NCBI GenBank assembly: GCA_937867175.1
Contig: CALMKG010000120.1
Span: forward strand, 1 to 34,903
Length of the DNA stretch: 34,903 nt
Source of the DNA: an uncultured Propionibacterium sp.
GTDB lineage: Bacteria > Actinomycetota > Actinomycetes > Propionibacteriales > Propionibacteriaceae
Direction: 5' to 3'
Below, one piece after another: positions 15,297 through 23,608 of the stretch. Position numbers and translations under genes: made by a program. Below the pieces are notes generated by a model. That model was given only the letters and a program-made list of their open reading frames with translations. It had not been told where the DNA came from and did no database searches. How positions within the stretch are numbered: position 1 is the first letter of the stretch; every line of letters begins with the position of its first letter.

Positions 15297-16076
15297 GTGG
15301 CTGTCACACGCGATGACCTGGTGGACGCATTGACGGCGTACTGGGGCCGCAAGACGCTTCAACTGGAGAGCTCCCGGATCGCGAACGCGGTCGGTGCCGG
15401 CACAGCGGGGTCCGTCCGTGGCGGCAAGCAGTTCGACCCGGTGGCAGCGCTGGTCGCCAAGTTCTTCTCCGAAGCTGGCTTCCCCGCGTCGTCCATTCGT
15501 ATCAACAGGGGGGTGGACCTGCCGGGCTACTTCCGGCCGAGCAAGCAGTGGGACGTGGTCGTGGTCCTGAACGGCATTCTGGTGGCGGCGTTCGAGTTGA
15601 AGGCCTTGGGTGGGCCATCGTTCGGCAACAACGCCAACAACCGCGTCGAAGAGGCTTTGGGAAGCTCAACGTGTCTGCGTCGAGCTGGGCTGGCAGGTCT
15701 GTACCCCGCGGAGCCGCCGTGGACCGGGTACCTGTTCGTGATGGAGGATGCGCCGGGCTCGAGGAGTCCCGTGCGCGTGCCAATCGGGGCCCTGAGGACG
15801 GACCCCGCTTGGGAGGGCCAGTCCTACCAAGGACGTTTCGGGATCACCCTCAAGCGCTTGTTGGACGAGGGCATCTACGACTCGGTCTGCTACTTGCTGT
15901 CCTCGCCTCAGAATCCTGACCCTCAGGAGCCCGTGGCCGCACTGAACTGGGCGCACTTCGCGGCATCAGTGAGGGCACGGATTCATTACATGGCCGAGCT
16001 GGGCTACCTCTCAAGAGGGGACGCACCAAGAGCCGACTTGATGTGGTCCCCCGGGGAGTCACCCTCCGGCGCCTGA
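15297..16076 (+). CDS. Type II restriction endonuclease, PaeR7I/XhoI family
   Basis: A 259-residue endonuclease of the XhoI/PaeR7I family, expected to cut C^TCGAG. QWDVVVVLNGILVAAFELKA shows the PD-(D/E)xK core, with D86, E100 and K102 as metal and catalytic residues. NNANNRVEEALGSS and WTGYLFVMEDAPGS are typical family blocks, and FDPVAALVAKFFSEAGF is the conserved N-terminal part. Length is near that of PaeR7I (246). GTG 15297 is preceded by a G-rich ribosome binding site (gctgggggga) at good spacing, 12 bases after the methyltransferase stop, so the methyltransferase is made first from the same mRNA. No separate controller (C) protein gene is present. It converges on the ABC transporter gene. 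Confidence 0.93.
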   Translation: MAVTRDDLVDALTAYWGRKTLQLESSRIANAVGAGTAGSVRGGKQFDPVAALVAKFFSEAGFPASSIRINRGVDLPGYFRPSKQWDVVVVLNGILVAAFELKALGGPSFGNNANNRVEEALGSSTCLRRAGLAGLYPAEPPWTGYLFVMEDAPGSRSPVRVPIGALRTDPAWEGQSYQGRFGITLKRLLDEGIYDSVCYLLSSPQNPDPQEPVAALNWAHFAASVRARIHYMAELGYLSRGDAPRADLMWSPGESPSGA

Positions 16077-16113
16077 GTAAAAGCGGTAACCGGAGAGAGT
16101 CGCCTGCCCCCGA

Positions 16114-19100
16114 CTACTCGCTGCGCAGCGCCTCGACGGGATCCTTGCGGGAGGCCGCCGTGGACGGCAGGAGCCCGGCCAGGAAGGTGAGGCCCATGCT
16201 GATCAGCACCAGGACGGCTGCTGCCTGCCCGGTCAGCTGGGCCACATTGGCGATGTTGTACTTCGATTCGACGATCAGATTGGCCGGGATCGTCAGCAGG
16301 AACGTGATCGCGATGCCCACCAGCCCGGCCACGAAACCGACGATCAGGGTCTCGGCGTTGAAGACCCGCCTGATGTCGCGTTTGCTCGCCCCGATCGCCC
16401 GCAGGATGCCGATCTCCTTGCGGCGCTCGAGTACCGAGATGTAGGTGATCACCCCGATCATGATCGACGAGACCACCAGCGAGATCGCCACGAACGCCAC
16501 CAGCACATAACTGATCACGTTCACGATGTCGGTCACCGACGACATCAGCGTCCCCACGATGTCGGTGAAGGTGATCACCTTCTCGTCCTGGCCGGCGGCC
16601 GTCATCTGGGCGTTGTAGTCGTCCAGGATCTCCACGACCCGGCCTTTGCTCTCGAAATCCTTGGGATAGATGTTGATGGTGAACGGGTTGGCCAGGTCGG
16701 CGTAGCCGAGCCGGCGCAGGTTGGTGTCCAGGGAGGTCTGCCCGGTCGTCATCATCGACATCATCACCTGGGTCAGCTCCTCCTCGTCCATGTTGAACTG
16801 GAAGGCATCCAGGAAGGCGTCCTGGTCGATACCCATCGCGCTGGACATGTTGGTCGCGAGCTGGCTCATGGACGACTCCAGCGCACCAGCGATCTGGGTT
16901 TGCAGGGCGCCGGCCAGTTGGGTTTGCAGGGTGGCGCCGAACTGCTCGGTGATCTGCCCCAGATAGGTCGCCATCACCTGCTGTAGGTAGTCGCCCAGCA
17001 GCGTCTGCAGCTGGGTGCCGATCGCGTCGAGGTCGATGATCCCCGCAGCGTCCGCGGCGATATGCTGGCCTTGTTCGGAGGCGAGGAAGACCGGGAAGTT
17101 GGCCTGCACGTCGGTGGGGTCCAGGTCGCCGGCGACGCAGAACTCGATGTAACCCTTGACAGCCTGCTGTGTCACCGACAAGGCCAGATCGGTGTCCACG
17201 TCCAGATCGAGGCCACCCACTATCTCTGTCAGGTCCAGGGAGGGCAGGGCGGACGCGTCGATCGTGATGCCGGACAGGTCGAGCCCCAGCCCGCCCAAAT
17301 CCAACCCGCCCAGATCCATGCCGGACAAGTCCAGGTTGAGCCCCGACAGATCCAGCGAGAGTTGCGACTCGTCGAAGGTGAAGGCGGCCGCAATCTTGTC
17401 CTGGTCGATGGTGATGGCCGAGGCCAGGTCGAAACCGCTGTTGCCGGGATTGGCCGCCTCGTCGGCGAAGGTGCGCCCGGAGAAGACGTTGCGTCCCGGA
17501 TCTGCCAGTTGGCGCTGCACGATCTCGGCGCTGGACGCCTGGGCGATCAAGTGCCGGGTGAGACCCGAGGTGTAGTGCAGCCCGGGGGTGAGCATCGAGG
17601 CCGCAGCCCCGGCCCGGGGCTGGACGATGCCGGAGATCTTGAGTGTCTGGCCGCCGGCCACCAGGTCTTTCACGAACTGTGCGTCGTTGCGCCTGCTCGT
17701 CCACACGTCGTACGTGGTGTCGTGGGCGTAGAAGTCGGCCGCGTTGACCAGCTTGAACTCCACCGCCATCAGGTCGTCGTAGCTGAACGACTTCGTTCCG
17801 TCGGGGGTCACGATCGGTTCGTCGTTGACCAGTTGCTGCACCATGGCGTCCAGTTCTGCCGGGTCACGCAGGCCCATGGCATACAGGACGAAGTCGCTGA
17901 TCCCGCCGTTGACCGTGAGCGCCAGCACCAGCTCGTCCGGGTTCTGGGGCCAGCCCCCGGCCACCACGTCGTACTGCGACTCGAACAGCGAGGGATCGTC
18001 CATCATCTGCGAGAAGACGTTGGTGCTCATGGACGCGGCCATCAGGCTGTTCGCCGACGAATCGGCGCCGAAGCCCAGTGCGCTGAAGGTGGTGTCGGGG
18101 TTGACCTGACGCACGTCGCCCGAGGGCTGGACGCTGAAGATCTGCGGCGCCACATCGTAGGAGTACTGGATCGAGTTCACGTAGCCGTCGATGCCGCCGC
18201 CGTCGGCCTCCAGGAACCTCTTCAGCGACGCCAGGTCGTTCGAGCCGACACTGGAGAACATCCGGGTCATCATCTGCACTTCGTGCACATCACCGGTGGC
18301 GGAGCTGTCCCCGGTGACCGGTTCGTCCTGTTGGCCGGTCACGTCCGACGACATGGCCAGCATCGAGGTCAGATCCATGCCCTGGCTCTGGATCGTCAGC
18401 GGGTAGACCGACAGCGTGTCCTCCTCGACGCTGCGAACGTAGTCGTTCACCCCGGTGGCCAGGGCCAGGATCGCCGCGATGCCGATGATGCCGATGCTGC
18501 CCGCGAACGAGGTCATCAGCGTGCGGCCCTTCTTGGTCATCAGGTTGTTGAACGACAACGCGACGGCGGTGAGGAACGACATCGAGGTCTTCTTGGCCTG
18601 CTTCTGGCTGGGACGCAGGTCGGCCTCGGTGGGAGTGTAGGGGTCGGAGTCTTCCACGACCCGGCCATCGCTGAGGTGGACGGTGCGGGTGGCGTACTGC
18701 TCGGCCAGTTCGGGGTTGTGGGTCACCATGACGACCAGCCGGTCGTCGGCGATCTTCTTCAACATGGCCATGATCTGCACGCTGGTCTGGGAATCCAGAG
18801 CGCCGGTGGGCTCGTCGGCGAGCAGGATCTCCGGGTCGTTGATCAGGGCGCGGGCGATCGCCACCCGCTGCATCTGCCCGCCCGAGAGCTGGTTGGGCCG
18901 TTTGTGGACATGGTCGGCCAGCCCGACCTCGGACAACGCAGCCAGGGCCCGTTCGCGGCGCTCGGCCCTTGAGACCCCGCTGAGCGTCAGGGCGAGTTCG
19001 ACATTGGACAGCACACTTTGATGGGGGATCAGGTTGTAGCTCTGGAAGACGAAGCCGACCCGGTTGTTGCGGTAGGTGTCCCAGTCGCGGTCGCGATACT

Positions 19101-19311
19101 GCTCGGTCGAGATCTGGTCGATGATCAGGTTGCCCGAATCGTAGTGGTCCAGGCCGCCGACGATGTTGAGCAGGGTGGTCTTGCCCGAGCCCGACGGCCC
19201 CAGGATCGCGACGAACTCGTTGTCGCGGAACGACACCGAAACGTCGTCCAGGGCGACCTGCGTGAAGTCCGCGGTGGTGTAGGACTTGCGGACATTCAAC
19301 AGTTGCAACAT
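16114..19311 (-). CDS. MacB-like ABC transporter, fused ATPase and FtsX permease
   Basis: A 1065-residue fusion. Residues 1-230 are a MacB/LolD-type ATPase: GPSGSGKTT Walker [16 protein letters not shown] signature, [14 protein letters not shown] Walker B and VTHNPELAE switch. One membrane helix follows ([17 protein letters not shown]), then a very large extracytoplasmic domain, then three C-terminal helices of the FtsX domain with [20 protein letters not shown] and PVEALRSE. Residues about 651-699 carry [10 protein letters not shown] repeats, and residues about 750-830 are Gln/Ala-rich amphipathic helix. I chose ATG 19311 with GAGAGG upstream. It is a probable exporter or mechanotransmission-type transporter of unknown substrate; MacB-like proteins act on peptides, lipoproteins or antibiotics. 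It stands between the restriction genes and glmU and reads opposite to both. Confidence 0.88.
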   Translation of the reverse strand: MLQLLNVRKSYTTADFTQVALDDVSVSFRDNEFVAILGPSGSGKTTLLNIVGGLDHYDSGNLIIDQISTEQYRDRDWDTYRNNRVGFVFQSYNLIPHQSVLSNVELALTLSGVSRAERRERALAALSEVGLADHVHKRPNQLSGGQMQRVAIARALINDPEILLADEPTGALDSQTSVQIMAMLKKIADDRLVVMVTHNPELAEQYATRTVHLSDGRVVEDSDPYTPTEADLRPSQKQAKKTSMSFLTAVALSFNNLMTKKGRTLMTSFAGSIGIIGIAAILALATGVNDYVRSVEEDTLSVYPLTIQSQGMDLTSMLAMSSDVTGQQDEPVTGDSSATGDVHEVQMMTRMFSSVGSNDLASLKRFLEADGGGIDGYVNSIQYSYDVAPQIFSVQPSGDVRQVNPDTTFSALGFGADSSANSLMAASMSTNVFSQMMDDPSLFESQYDVVAGGWPQNPDELVLALTVNGGISDFVLYAMGLRDPAELDAMVQQLVNDEPIVTPDGTKSFSYDDLMAVEFKLVNAADFYAHDTTYDVWTSRRNDAQFVKDLVAGGQTLKISGIVQPRAGAAASMLTPGLHYTSGLTRHLIAQASSAEIVQRQLADPGRNVFSGRTFADEAANPGNSGFDLASAITIDQDKIAAAFTFDESQLSLDLSGLNLDLSGMDLGGLDLGGLGLDLSGITIDASALPSLDLTEIVGGLDLDVDTDLALSVTQQAVKGYIEFCVAGDLDPTDVQANFPVFLASEQGQHIAADAAGIIDLDAIGTQLQTLLGDYLQQVMATYLGQITEQFGATLQTQLAGALQTQIAGALESSMSQLATNMSSAMGIDQDAFLDAFQFNMDEEELTQVMMSMMTTGQTSLDTNLRRLGYADLANPFTINIYPKDFESKGRVVEILDDYNAQMTAAGQDEKVITFTDIVGTLMSSVTDIVNVISYVLVAFVAISLVVSSIMIGVITYISVLERRKEIGILRAIGASKRDIRRVFNAETLIVGFVAGLVGIAITFLLTIPANLIVESKYNIANVAQLTGQAAAVLVLISMGLTFLAGLLPSTAASRKDPVEALRSE

Positions 19312-19597
19312 GCCTGAGCCTCTCTCGGTGCACGGGGGCTCATCGTGGGTGACGCCTCTGTCCGGCCCCGGCCAGCGGCCCCCGAACACTGGTCCATCGT
19401 ACCCAGCGGCAGAACACACCAAAGAGCTCCTGACCCGTCGTCCGGGCGTTTGGTCGGGATTGGGCAGGCGGATGTCACCGAACCAGGCGGAACGCTAGAC
19501 TTTGGGCGGCGTGAGCGGGCAACCCATCAGGTCGGGACGAGGGCCAACTGTCGGCCACCCGGGGCACGCGAGACACTCGTGCATTGAAGGAGACGTC
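19312..19597. other. Divergent intergenic region, ABC transporter / glmU
   Basis: No gene is supported. It carries the glmU -10 (19496-19501), a glmU leader of about 90 bases ending in GAAGGAG (19586-19592), and the ABC transporter ribosome binding site at the left edge. The transporter promoter is not recognisable. No riboswitch fold was recognised. Confidence 0.5.
19496..19501 (+). promoter_or_regulatory. -10 element of the glmU-prs operon
   Basis: TAGACT lies 97 bases before GTG 19598, so the mRNA has a leader of about 90 bases with its own Shine-Dalgarno. The -35 is weak (TGTCAC at 19473-19478, 17 bases away). Confidence 0.45.
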
Positions 19598-21124
19598 GTG
19601 AACACCACACCAACCCAGACTCCCGTGGCGGCGGTGATCGTGCTGGCGGCGGGCGGTGGCACTCGGATGAAGTCCAAGCGCTCCAAGCTGCTGCACGCGG
19701 TGGCGGGGCGTCCGATGCTCAGCTACGCAGTCGACGCCGCCCGCGCCCTGGAACCGAGACGCCTCGTCGTCGTGGTCGGGCACCTCCGCGAGCAGGTCGA
19801 GGCGCACCTCGCCGAGTACTGCCCCGAGGCGCTCACTGTCGAGCAGCCGGTGCGCAACGGCACCGGCGGTGCGGTGGCCGTCGGCATGGAGAAGCTCGCA
19901 GATGTCCAGGGCGAGGTGGTCGTCACCTACGGCGACGTCCCGATGCTCAATGGTGAGACCCTGAAGGCGTTGGTCGCGGCGCACCGCGCCGACCAGAACT
20001 CCTGCACTGTGCTGACCGCGATGATCCCCGACCCCACCGGCTACGGGCGCATCGTCCGCGAGGCCGGCCAGGTCGCCCGCATCGTCGAGCACAAGGACGC
20101 GACCGAGGCCGAGCGTGCCATCAACGAGATCAACTCGGGCATCTACGTCTTCGATGCCCAGTTGCTGCGTGCCGGGCTGCCGACACTGCAGCCGAACAAC
20201 GTGCAGGGTGAGCTCTACGTCACCGACATGATCGGCTACACCCGCGGTCAGGGCAGACGGGTGGGCGCCTTCGTCACCGACGACCTCTGGCAGACCGAGG
20301 GCGTCAACGACCGCGTCCAGCTGGCCCGGATGAACGCCGAGGTCAACCGCCGCCTAGTCGAGCACTGGATGCGTGAAGGTGTCACCGTGCTCGACCCGCA
20401 GACGACTTGGATCGAGGCCGACGTAGACCTGGCATCCGATGTCACCATCTTGCCCAACACCCAGCTGCTGGGCGCCAGCTCGATCGCGACCGGGGCTGTG
20501 ATCGGGCCCGACACCACCCTTCGCGATGTCGAGGTCGGCGAGAACGCCCATGTCGTCCGCTGCCACGGCGAGCTCGCCGTGATCGGGCCCAACGCCGAGG
20601 TCGGCCCGTTCGCGCGGCTGCGGCCGGGCACCGTGCTTGGCGAGCGAGGCCGGATCGGCACCTTCGTCGAGACCAAGAACGCCGAGATCGGGGCCGGCTC
20701 GCGGATCCCGCACTTCGGCTACGTGGGGGACGCCTACCTGGGCGAAGGGGCCTACGTCGGCGCCGGGACCACCTTCGCCAACTTCGACGGCCAGCACCGG
20801 CTCCCGACCCATCTGGGCAATCACGCCTTCGTCGGCGCCAACTCAGTGCTGGTGGCGCCGATCGACATCGGCGACGGTGCCTACGTCGCCGCCGGATCGA
20901 CGATCACCAGCGACGTGCCGGCCGGAGCGCTGGCGGTCGCCCGCGGGCACGAACACATCTCCGACGATTGGGTGCAACGCAAACGCCCCGGCAGTAGTGC
21001 CGCCGCTGCCGCCGATGACGCGGTCGGTGAGGTGCACCCGAAGGTGGCCGAAGCCCGAGCCCGCGTCCGCAACCAGACCATCGGCCAGCCAGAAGCCATC
21101 AACCAGCAGGAGGCCCAGCAGTGA
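19598..21124 (+). CDS. glmU: Bifunctional GlcN-1-P acetyltransferase / GlcNAc-1-P uridyltransferase
   Basis: A 508-residue two-domain enzyme that makes UDP-GlcNAc for peptidoglycan. The N-terminal pyrophosphorylase domain has VIVLAAGGGTRMKSKRSKLL (Leu-X-Gly-Gly-X-Gly-Thr-Arg-Met type nucleotide loop), VTYGDVPML and GYGRIVRE. The C-terminal left-handed beta-helix has hexapeptide repeats from about residue 260; GSRIPHFGYVGDAYLG carries the acetyltransferase histidine, and TTFANFDGQ corresponds to the usual NYDG block (here NFDG). The tail of about 45 residues is longer than in E. coli, as in other actinobacteria. GTG 19598 was chosen because GAAGGAG lies upstream at good spacing; the in-frame start at 19502 has neither. 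The stop overlaps prs as GTGA. Confidence 0.95.
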   Translation: MNTTPTQTPVAAVIVLAAGGGTRMKSKRSKLLHAVAGRPMLSYAVDAARALEPRRLVVVVGHLREQVEAHLAEYCPEALTVEQPVRNGTGGAVAVGMEKLADVQGEVVVTYGDVPMLNGETLKALVAAHRADQNSCTVLTAMIPDPTGYGRIVREAGQVARIVEHKDATEAERAINEINSGIYVFDAQLLRAGLPTLQPNNVQGELYVTDMIGYTRGQGRRVGAFVTDDLWQTEGVNDRVQLARMNAEVNRRLVEHWMREGVTVLDPQTTWIEADVDLASDVTILPNTQLLGASSIATGAVIGPDTTLRDVEVGENAHVVRCHGELAVIGPNAEVGPFARLRPGTVLGERGRIGTFVETKNAEIGAGSRIPHFGYVGDAYLGEGAYVGAGTTFANFDGQHRLPTHLGNHAFVGANSVLVAPIDIGDGAYVAAGSTITSDVPAGALAVARGHEHISDDWVQRKRPGSSAAAAADDAVGEVHPKVAEARARVRNQTIGQPEAINQQEAQQ

Positions 21125-22101
21125 CAGGCGTCAAGCGCCCAACCGAGAAGCACTTGATGCTGTTCACCGGTCGCGCCCATCCCGAGTTGGCAGAGTCGGT
21201 TGCCGAGATCATGGGGGTGGAACTCACCCAGCGGCGCCTGATCAACTACGCGAACTCCGAGATCTACGTCAGGTTCGAAGAGTCGGTGCGTGGCTCCGAC
21301 GCGTTCGTCATCCAATCGCACCCGGCACCGGTCAATGAGTGGGTGATGGAGCAGTTGATCATGGTGGACGCACTGAAGCGTGCGTCCGCCAAGCGCATCA
21401 CCGTGGTGGCTCCCTACTACCCGTACGCCCGGCAGGACAAGAAGCACCTGGGACGCGAACCGATCTCCGCCCGGCTGGTCGCCGATCTCTTCTGGGCCGC
21501 GGGAGCCGACCGGATTATGAGCGTCGATCTGCACACCGCCCAGATCCAGGGCTTCTTCAACGGCCCGCTTGACCACCTGACCGCGTTGCCGGTGCTCGCG
21601 GAGTACGTGGCCTCCAAGTACGACATGACCGATATGACCGTGGTCAGTCCCGATGCCGGACGCGTCCGCCTGGCCGACACCTGGAGCGATGCGCTCGGGG
21701 CGCCGTTGGCGATCATCCACAAGCGGCACGATCCCAATCTCGTCAACCAGGTGGCGGTCCACGAAGTGGTCGGTGACGTGGCTGGACGCACCTGCCTGCT
21801 GGTGGATGACATGGTCGACACCGGCGGCACCATCTGTCAGGCCGCGAACGCGTTGCTCGAGTACGGCGCCAAGCGGGTCATTTGCGCGGCCACCCACCCG
21901 ATCCTGTCGGGCCCGGCCGCCGACCGACTGAACTCCACCCCGTTCGAGGAGATCATCTTCACCAACAGCCTGCCCCTGCCGGCGGGCGTGCACATCGAGA
22001 AGGCGACCGTGCTGTCGATCGCTCCGTTGCTGGCGCAGGCGATCCACGAAATCTTCGAGGACGGGTCGGTCACTAACCTGTTCCACGGCACTTTCGGCTG
22101 A
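21121..22101 (+). CDS. prs: Ribose-phosphate diphosphokinase (PRPP synthetase)
   Basis: A 326-residue class I PRPP synthetase, making phosphoribosyl pyrophosphate from ribose-5-phosphate and ATP for nucleotide, histidine and tryptophan synthesis. YANSEIYVRFEESVRGSDAF is the N-terminal family block, YYPYARQDKKH the regulatory flap with the catalytic lysine/arginine region, and VDLHTAQIQGFF the divalent-ion and PRPP-binding signature. LLVDDMVDTGGTICQAAN is the ribose-5-phosphate binding loop. GTG 21121 overlaps the glmU stop by four bases, a conserved actinobacterial coupling. Full length, no oddities. Confidence 0.96.
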   Translation: MTGVKRPTEKHLMLFTGRAHPELAESVAEIMGVELTQRRLINYANSEIYVRFEESVRGSDAFVIQSHPAPVNEWVMEQLIMVDALKRASAKRITVVAPYYPYARQDKKHLGREPISARLVADLFWAAGADRIMSVDLHTAQIQGFFNGPLDHLTALPVLAEYVASKYDMTDMTVVSPDAGRVRLADTWSDALGAPLAIIHKRHDPNLVNQVAVHEVVGDVAGRTCLLVDDMVDTGGTICQAANALLEYGAKRVICAATHPILSGPAADRLNSTPFEEIIFTNSLPLPAGVHIEKATVLSIAPLLAQAIHEIFEDGSVTNLFHGTFG

Positions 22102-22139
22102 CTCCGGGAACTGATTTCGTCCCATCCGAGGGGGCGCGG

Positions 22140-22145
22140 TAGGAT
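22140..22145 (+). promoter_or_regulatory. Possible -10 of the rplY-pth transcript
   Basis: TAGGAT stands in the 169-base gap between prs and rplY and would give a leader of roughly 120 bases. No clear -35. No hairpin terminator for prs is obvious upstream, so readthrough is also likely. Confidence 0.4.
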
Positions 22146-22270
22146 ACCCGGGTTGCTTGGCGAGGGGCCGGCGTGGCAGGTCCGTGATCGACTGGTTTGA
22201 GCGCGCACGTCTTCGCGTCCTCCTTCGCCGGGCTTTGGGTTTATCGCTTGAGACGAAGTTGAGGAGACCG

Positions 22271-22894
22271 ATGGCAGACACCATCAATCTGGCCGCTGAG
22301 GTTCGCGAGGAATTCGGCAAGGGTGCGTCCCGCCGTATTCGTCGCCAGCACAAAATCCCCGCCGTGCTGTACGGCCGTGGGGACGATCCCATCCACATCA
22401 CCCTTCCCGGCCACGAGACGATGCTCGCGCTACGCCAGGCCAACGCGTTGCTCAGTATCGTGGTCCCCGGTGGCGAAGAGAAGTTGGCGCTGCCCAAGCA
22501 GGTGCAGCGTCATCCGGTGCGTCACACCATCGAGCATGTCGACCTGCTGATCGTGCGTCGCGGTGAGCGCGTCGTGGTCTCGGTGCCGGTGGTGCTCGTC
22601 GGCGAGCCGGTGGTCGATGTCCTGGTCAATCAGGGCCTGAACGAGCTGAGCGTTTCGGCCGAGGCGACCCACATTCCGGCCCAGATCGAGATCTCCATCG
22701 ACGGCCTGAATGTCGGCGCCCAAATCCTGGCCGGCGAGGTCGTCCTGCCCGAGGGCGTCGAGTTGGCTGACGATCCCGAGGTGCTCGTCCTCAGCATCAA
22801 TGCGTCGATCGCAGTCGAGGACATGCTCGAGACCGCCGAAGCCGAAGCGGTCGAAGAGGGCGGCGACCAGGACGCGGAGTCTGCCGGGGAGTGA
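22271..22894 (+). CDS. rplY: 50S ribosomal protein L25 (Ctc form)
   Basis: A 207-residue long-form L25, also called general stress protein Ctc, which binds 5S rRNA on the large ribosomal subunit. The N-terminal RNA-binding domain is shown by INLAAEVREEFGKGASRRIR and KIPAVLYGRGDDPIHITLPG. The C-terminal TL5 beta domain follows (VVSVPVVLVGEPVVDVLVNQ, then AQILAGEVVLPEGVELADDP), and an acidic tail ends the protein. The start is ATG 22271 with GAGGAGA upstream; the open frame begins earlier but without family similarity. The stop overlaps pth as GTGA, so pth is coupled to it. The pair is conserved in actinobacteria. Confidence 0.95.
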   Translation: MADTINLAAEVREEFGKGASRRIRRQHKIPAVLYGRGDDPIHITLPGHETMLALRQANALLSIVVPGGEEKLALPKQVQRHPVRHTIEHVDLLIVRRGERVVVSVPVVLVGEPVVDVLVNQGLNELSVSAEATHIPAQIEISIDGLNVGAQILAGEVVLPEGVELADDPEVLVLSINASIAVEDMLETAEAEAVEEGGDQDAESAGE

Positions 22895-23484
22895 CCTCTT
22901 GGCTACTGGTCGGGCTGGGTAACCCCGGCCCAGAGTACGAACGAACCCGCCACAATGTCGGGTTCATGACAGCCGATGAGCTCGCCCGGCGCGCCCGGGC
23001 GAGCTTTTCGGCTCCTCGCGGCATGCGTGCTGGCGTCGCCGAAACGATCATCTCGGCGGCGGGTCTGGGGGCGCCGCCCGGGGACAAGCTGATCATCGCC
23101 AAGCCGCGCACCTTCATGAACGAGTCCGGGCAGGCAGTCCGCAAGCTGGCGGGGTTCCACCAGATCTCGCCTTCTCGGATGGTCGTCGTCCACGACGAGC
23201 TCGACCTGGAGTTCGGGCAGCTGCGGCTGAAGATCGGCGGCGGCGACAACGGCCACAATGGGCTCAAGTCGATCCGTTCGCATCTGCAGACCGGCGACTT
23301 CTATCGGGTCCGCATCGGCATCGGACGCCCGCCCGGCCGGCAACCGGCTGCTGACTACGTGCTCAGCACGATCCCGGCGGCATTGCGGGAAGACTACGCA
23401 GTTGTGGTGGCACGAGCCGCCGACGCCTGCGAGGCGCTGATCACCAAGGGCTTGGTGGCGGCCCAGAACGAGTTCAACAACTAA
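22891..23484 (+). CDS. pth: Peptidyl-tRNA hydrolase
   Basis: A 197-residue Pth1-type hydrolase that frees tRNA from peptidyl-tRNA dropped by ribosomes. LLVGLGNPGPEYERTRHNVG contains the N-terminal signature with the catalytic His21. KPRTFMNESGQAV holds the conserved Asn (usual form KPxTYMNxSG), VVVHDELDLEFGQLRLKIGG has the Asp and the lid region, and GHNGLKSI is the final conserved block. GTG 22891 overlaps the rplY stop. Normal length for the family; no unusual residues at the active site. Confidence 0.95.
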   Translation: MTSWLLVGLGNPGPEYERTRHNVGFMTADELARRARASFSAPRGMRAGVAETIISAAGLGAPPGDKLIIAKPRTFMNESGQAVRKLAGFHQISPSRMVVVHDELDLEFGQLRLKIGGGDNGHNGLKSIRSHLQTGDFYRVRIGIGRPPGRQPAADYVLSTIPAALREDYAVVVARAADACEALITKGLVAAQNEFNN

Positions 23485-23529
23485 GCCTCACAACGCGCAA
23501 TCCACGGCCACGGCCAGCGCGTTGCAGAC

Positions 23530-23547
23530 CTCGCGCCTGCGCGCGAG
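23530..23547. terminator. Possible stem-loop between pth and mfd
   Basis: CTCGCGC (23530-23536) and GCGCGAG (23541-23547) form a perfect 7-bp GC stem with a four-base loop, about 45 bases after pth. There is no T-run, so it would be a non-canonical terminator at best. The rest of the 124-base gap holds the mfd promoter. Confidence 0.35.
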
Positions 23548-23596
23548 TGTTGCGCGACAGGCCGAGGGCGCCCCAGCCGGGCTTGTGCCTGCGTCC

Positions 23597-23602
23597 TAGG
23601 CT
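23597..23602 (+). promoter_or_regulatory. -10 element, leaderless promoter of mfd
   Basis: TAGGCT is followed by six bases and GTG 23609. There is no Shine-Dalgarno. This decides the mfd start. Confidence 0.55.
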
Positions 23603-23608
23603 GGACCG

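Noticed and set aside
13540-16113. Possible tRNA-Gln attachment site with a direct repeat flanking the restriction-modification pair
   Set aside because: I looked for a second copy of the tRNA 3' end between 15900 and 16200 and found none. No integrase gene is present, so site-specific integration is not supported.
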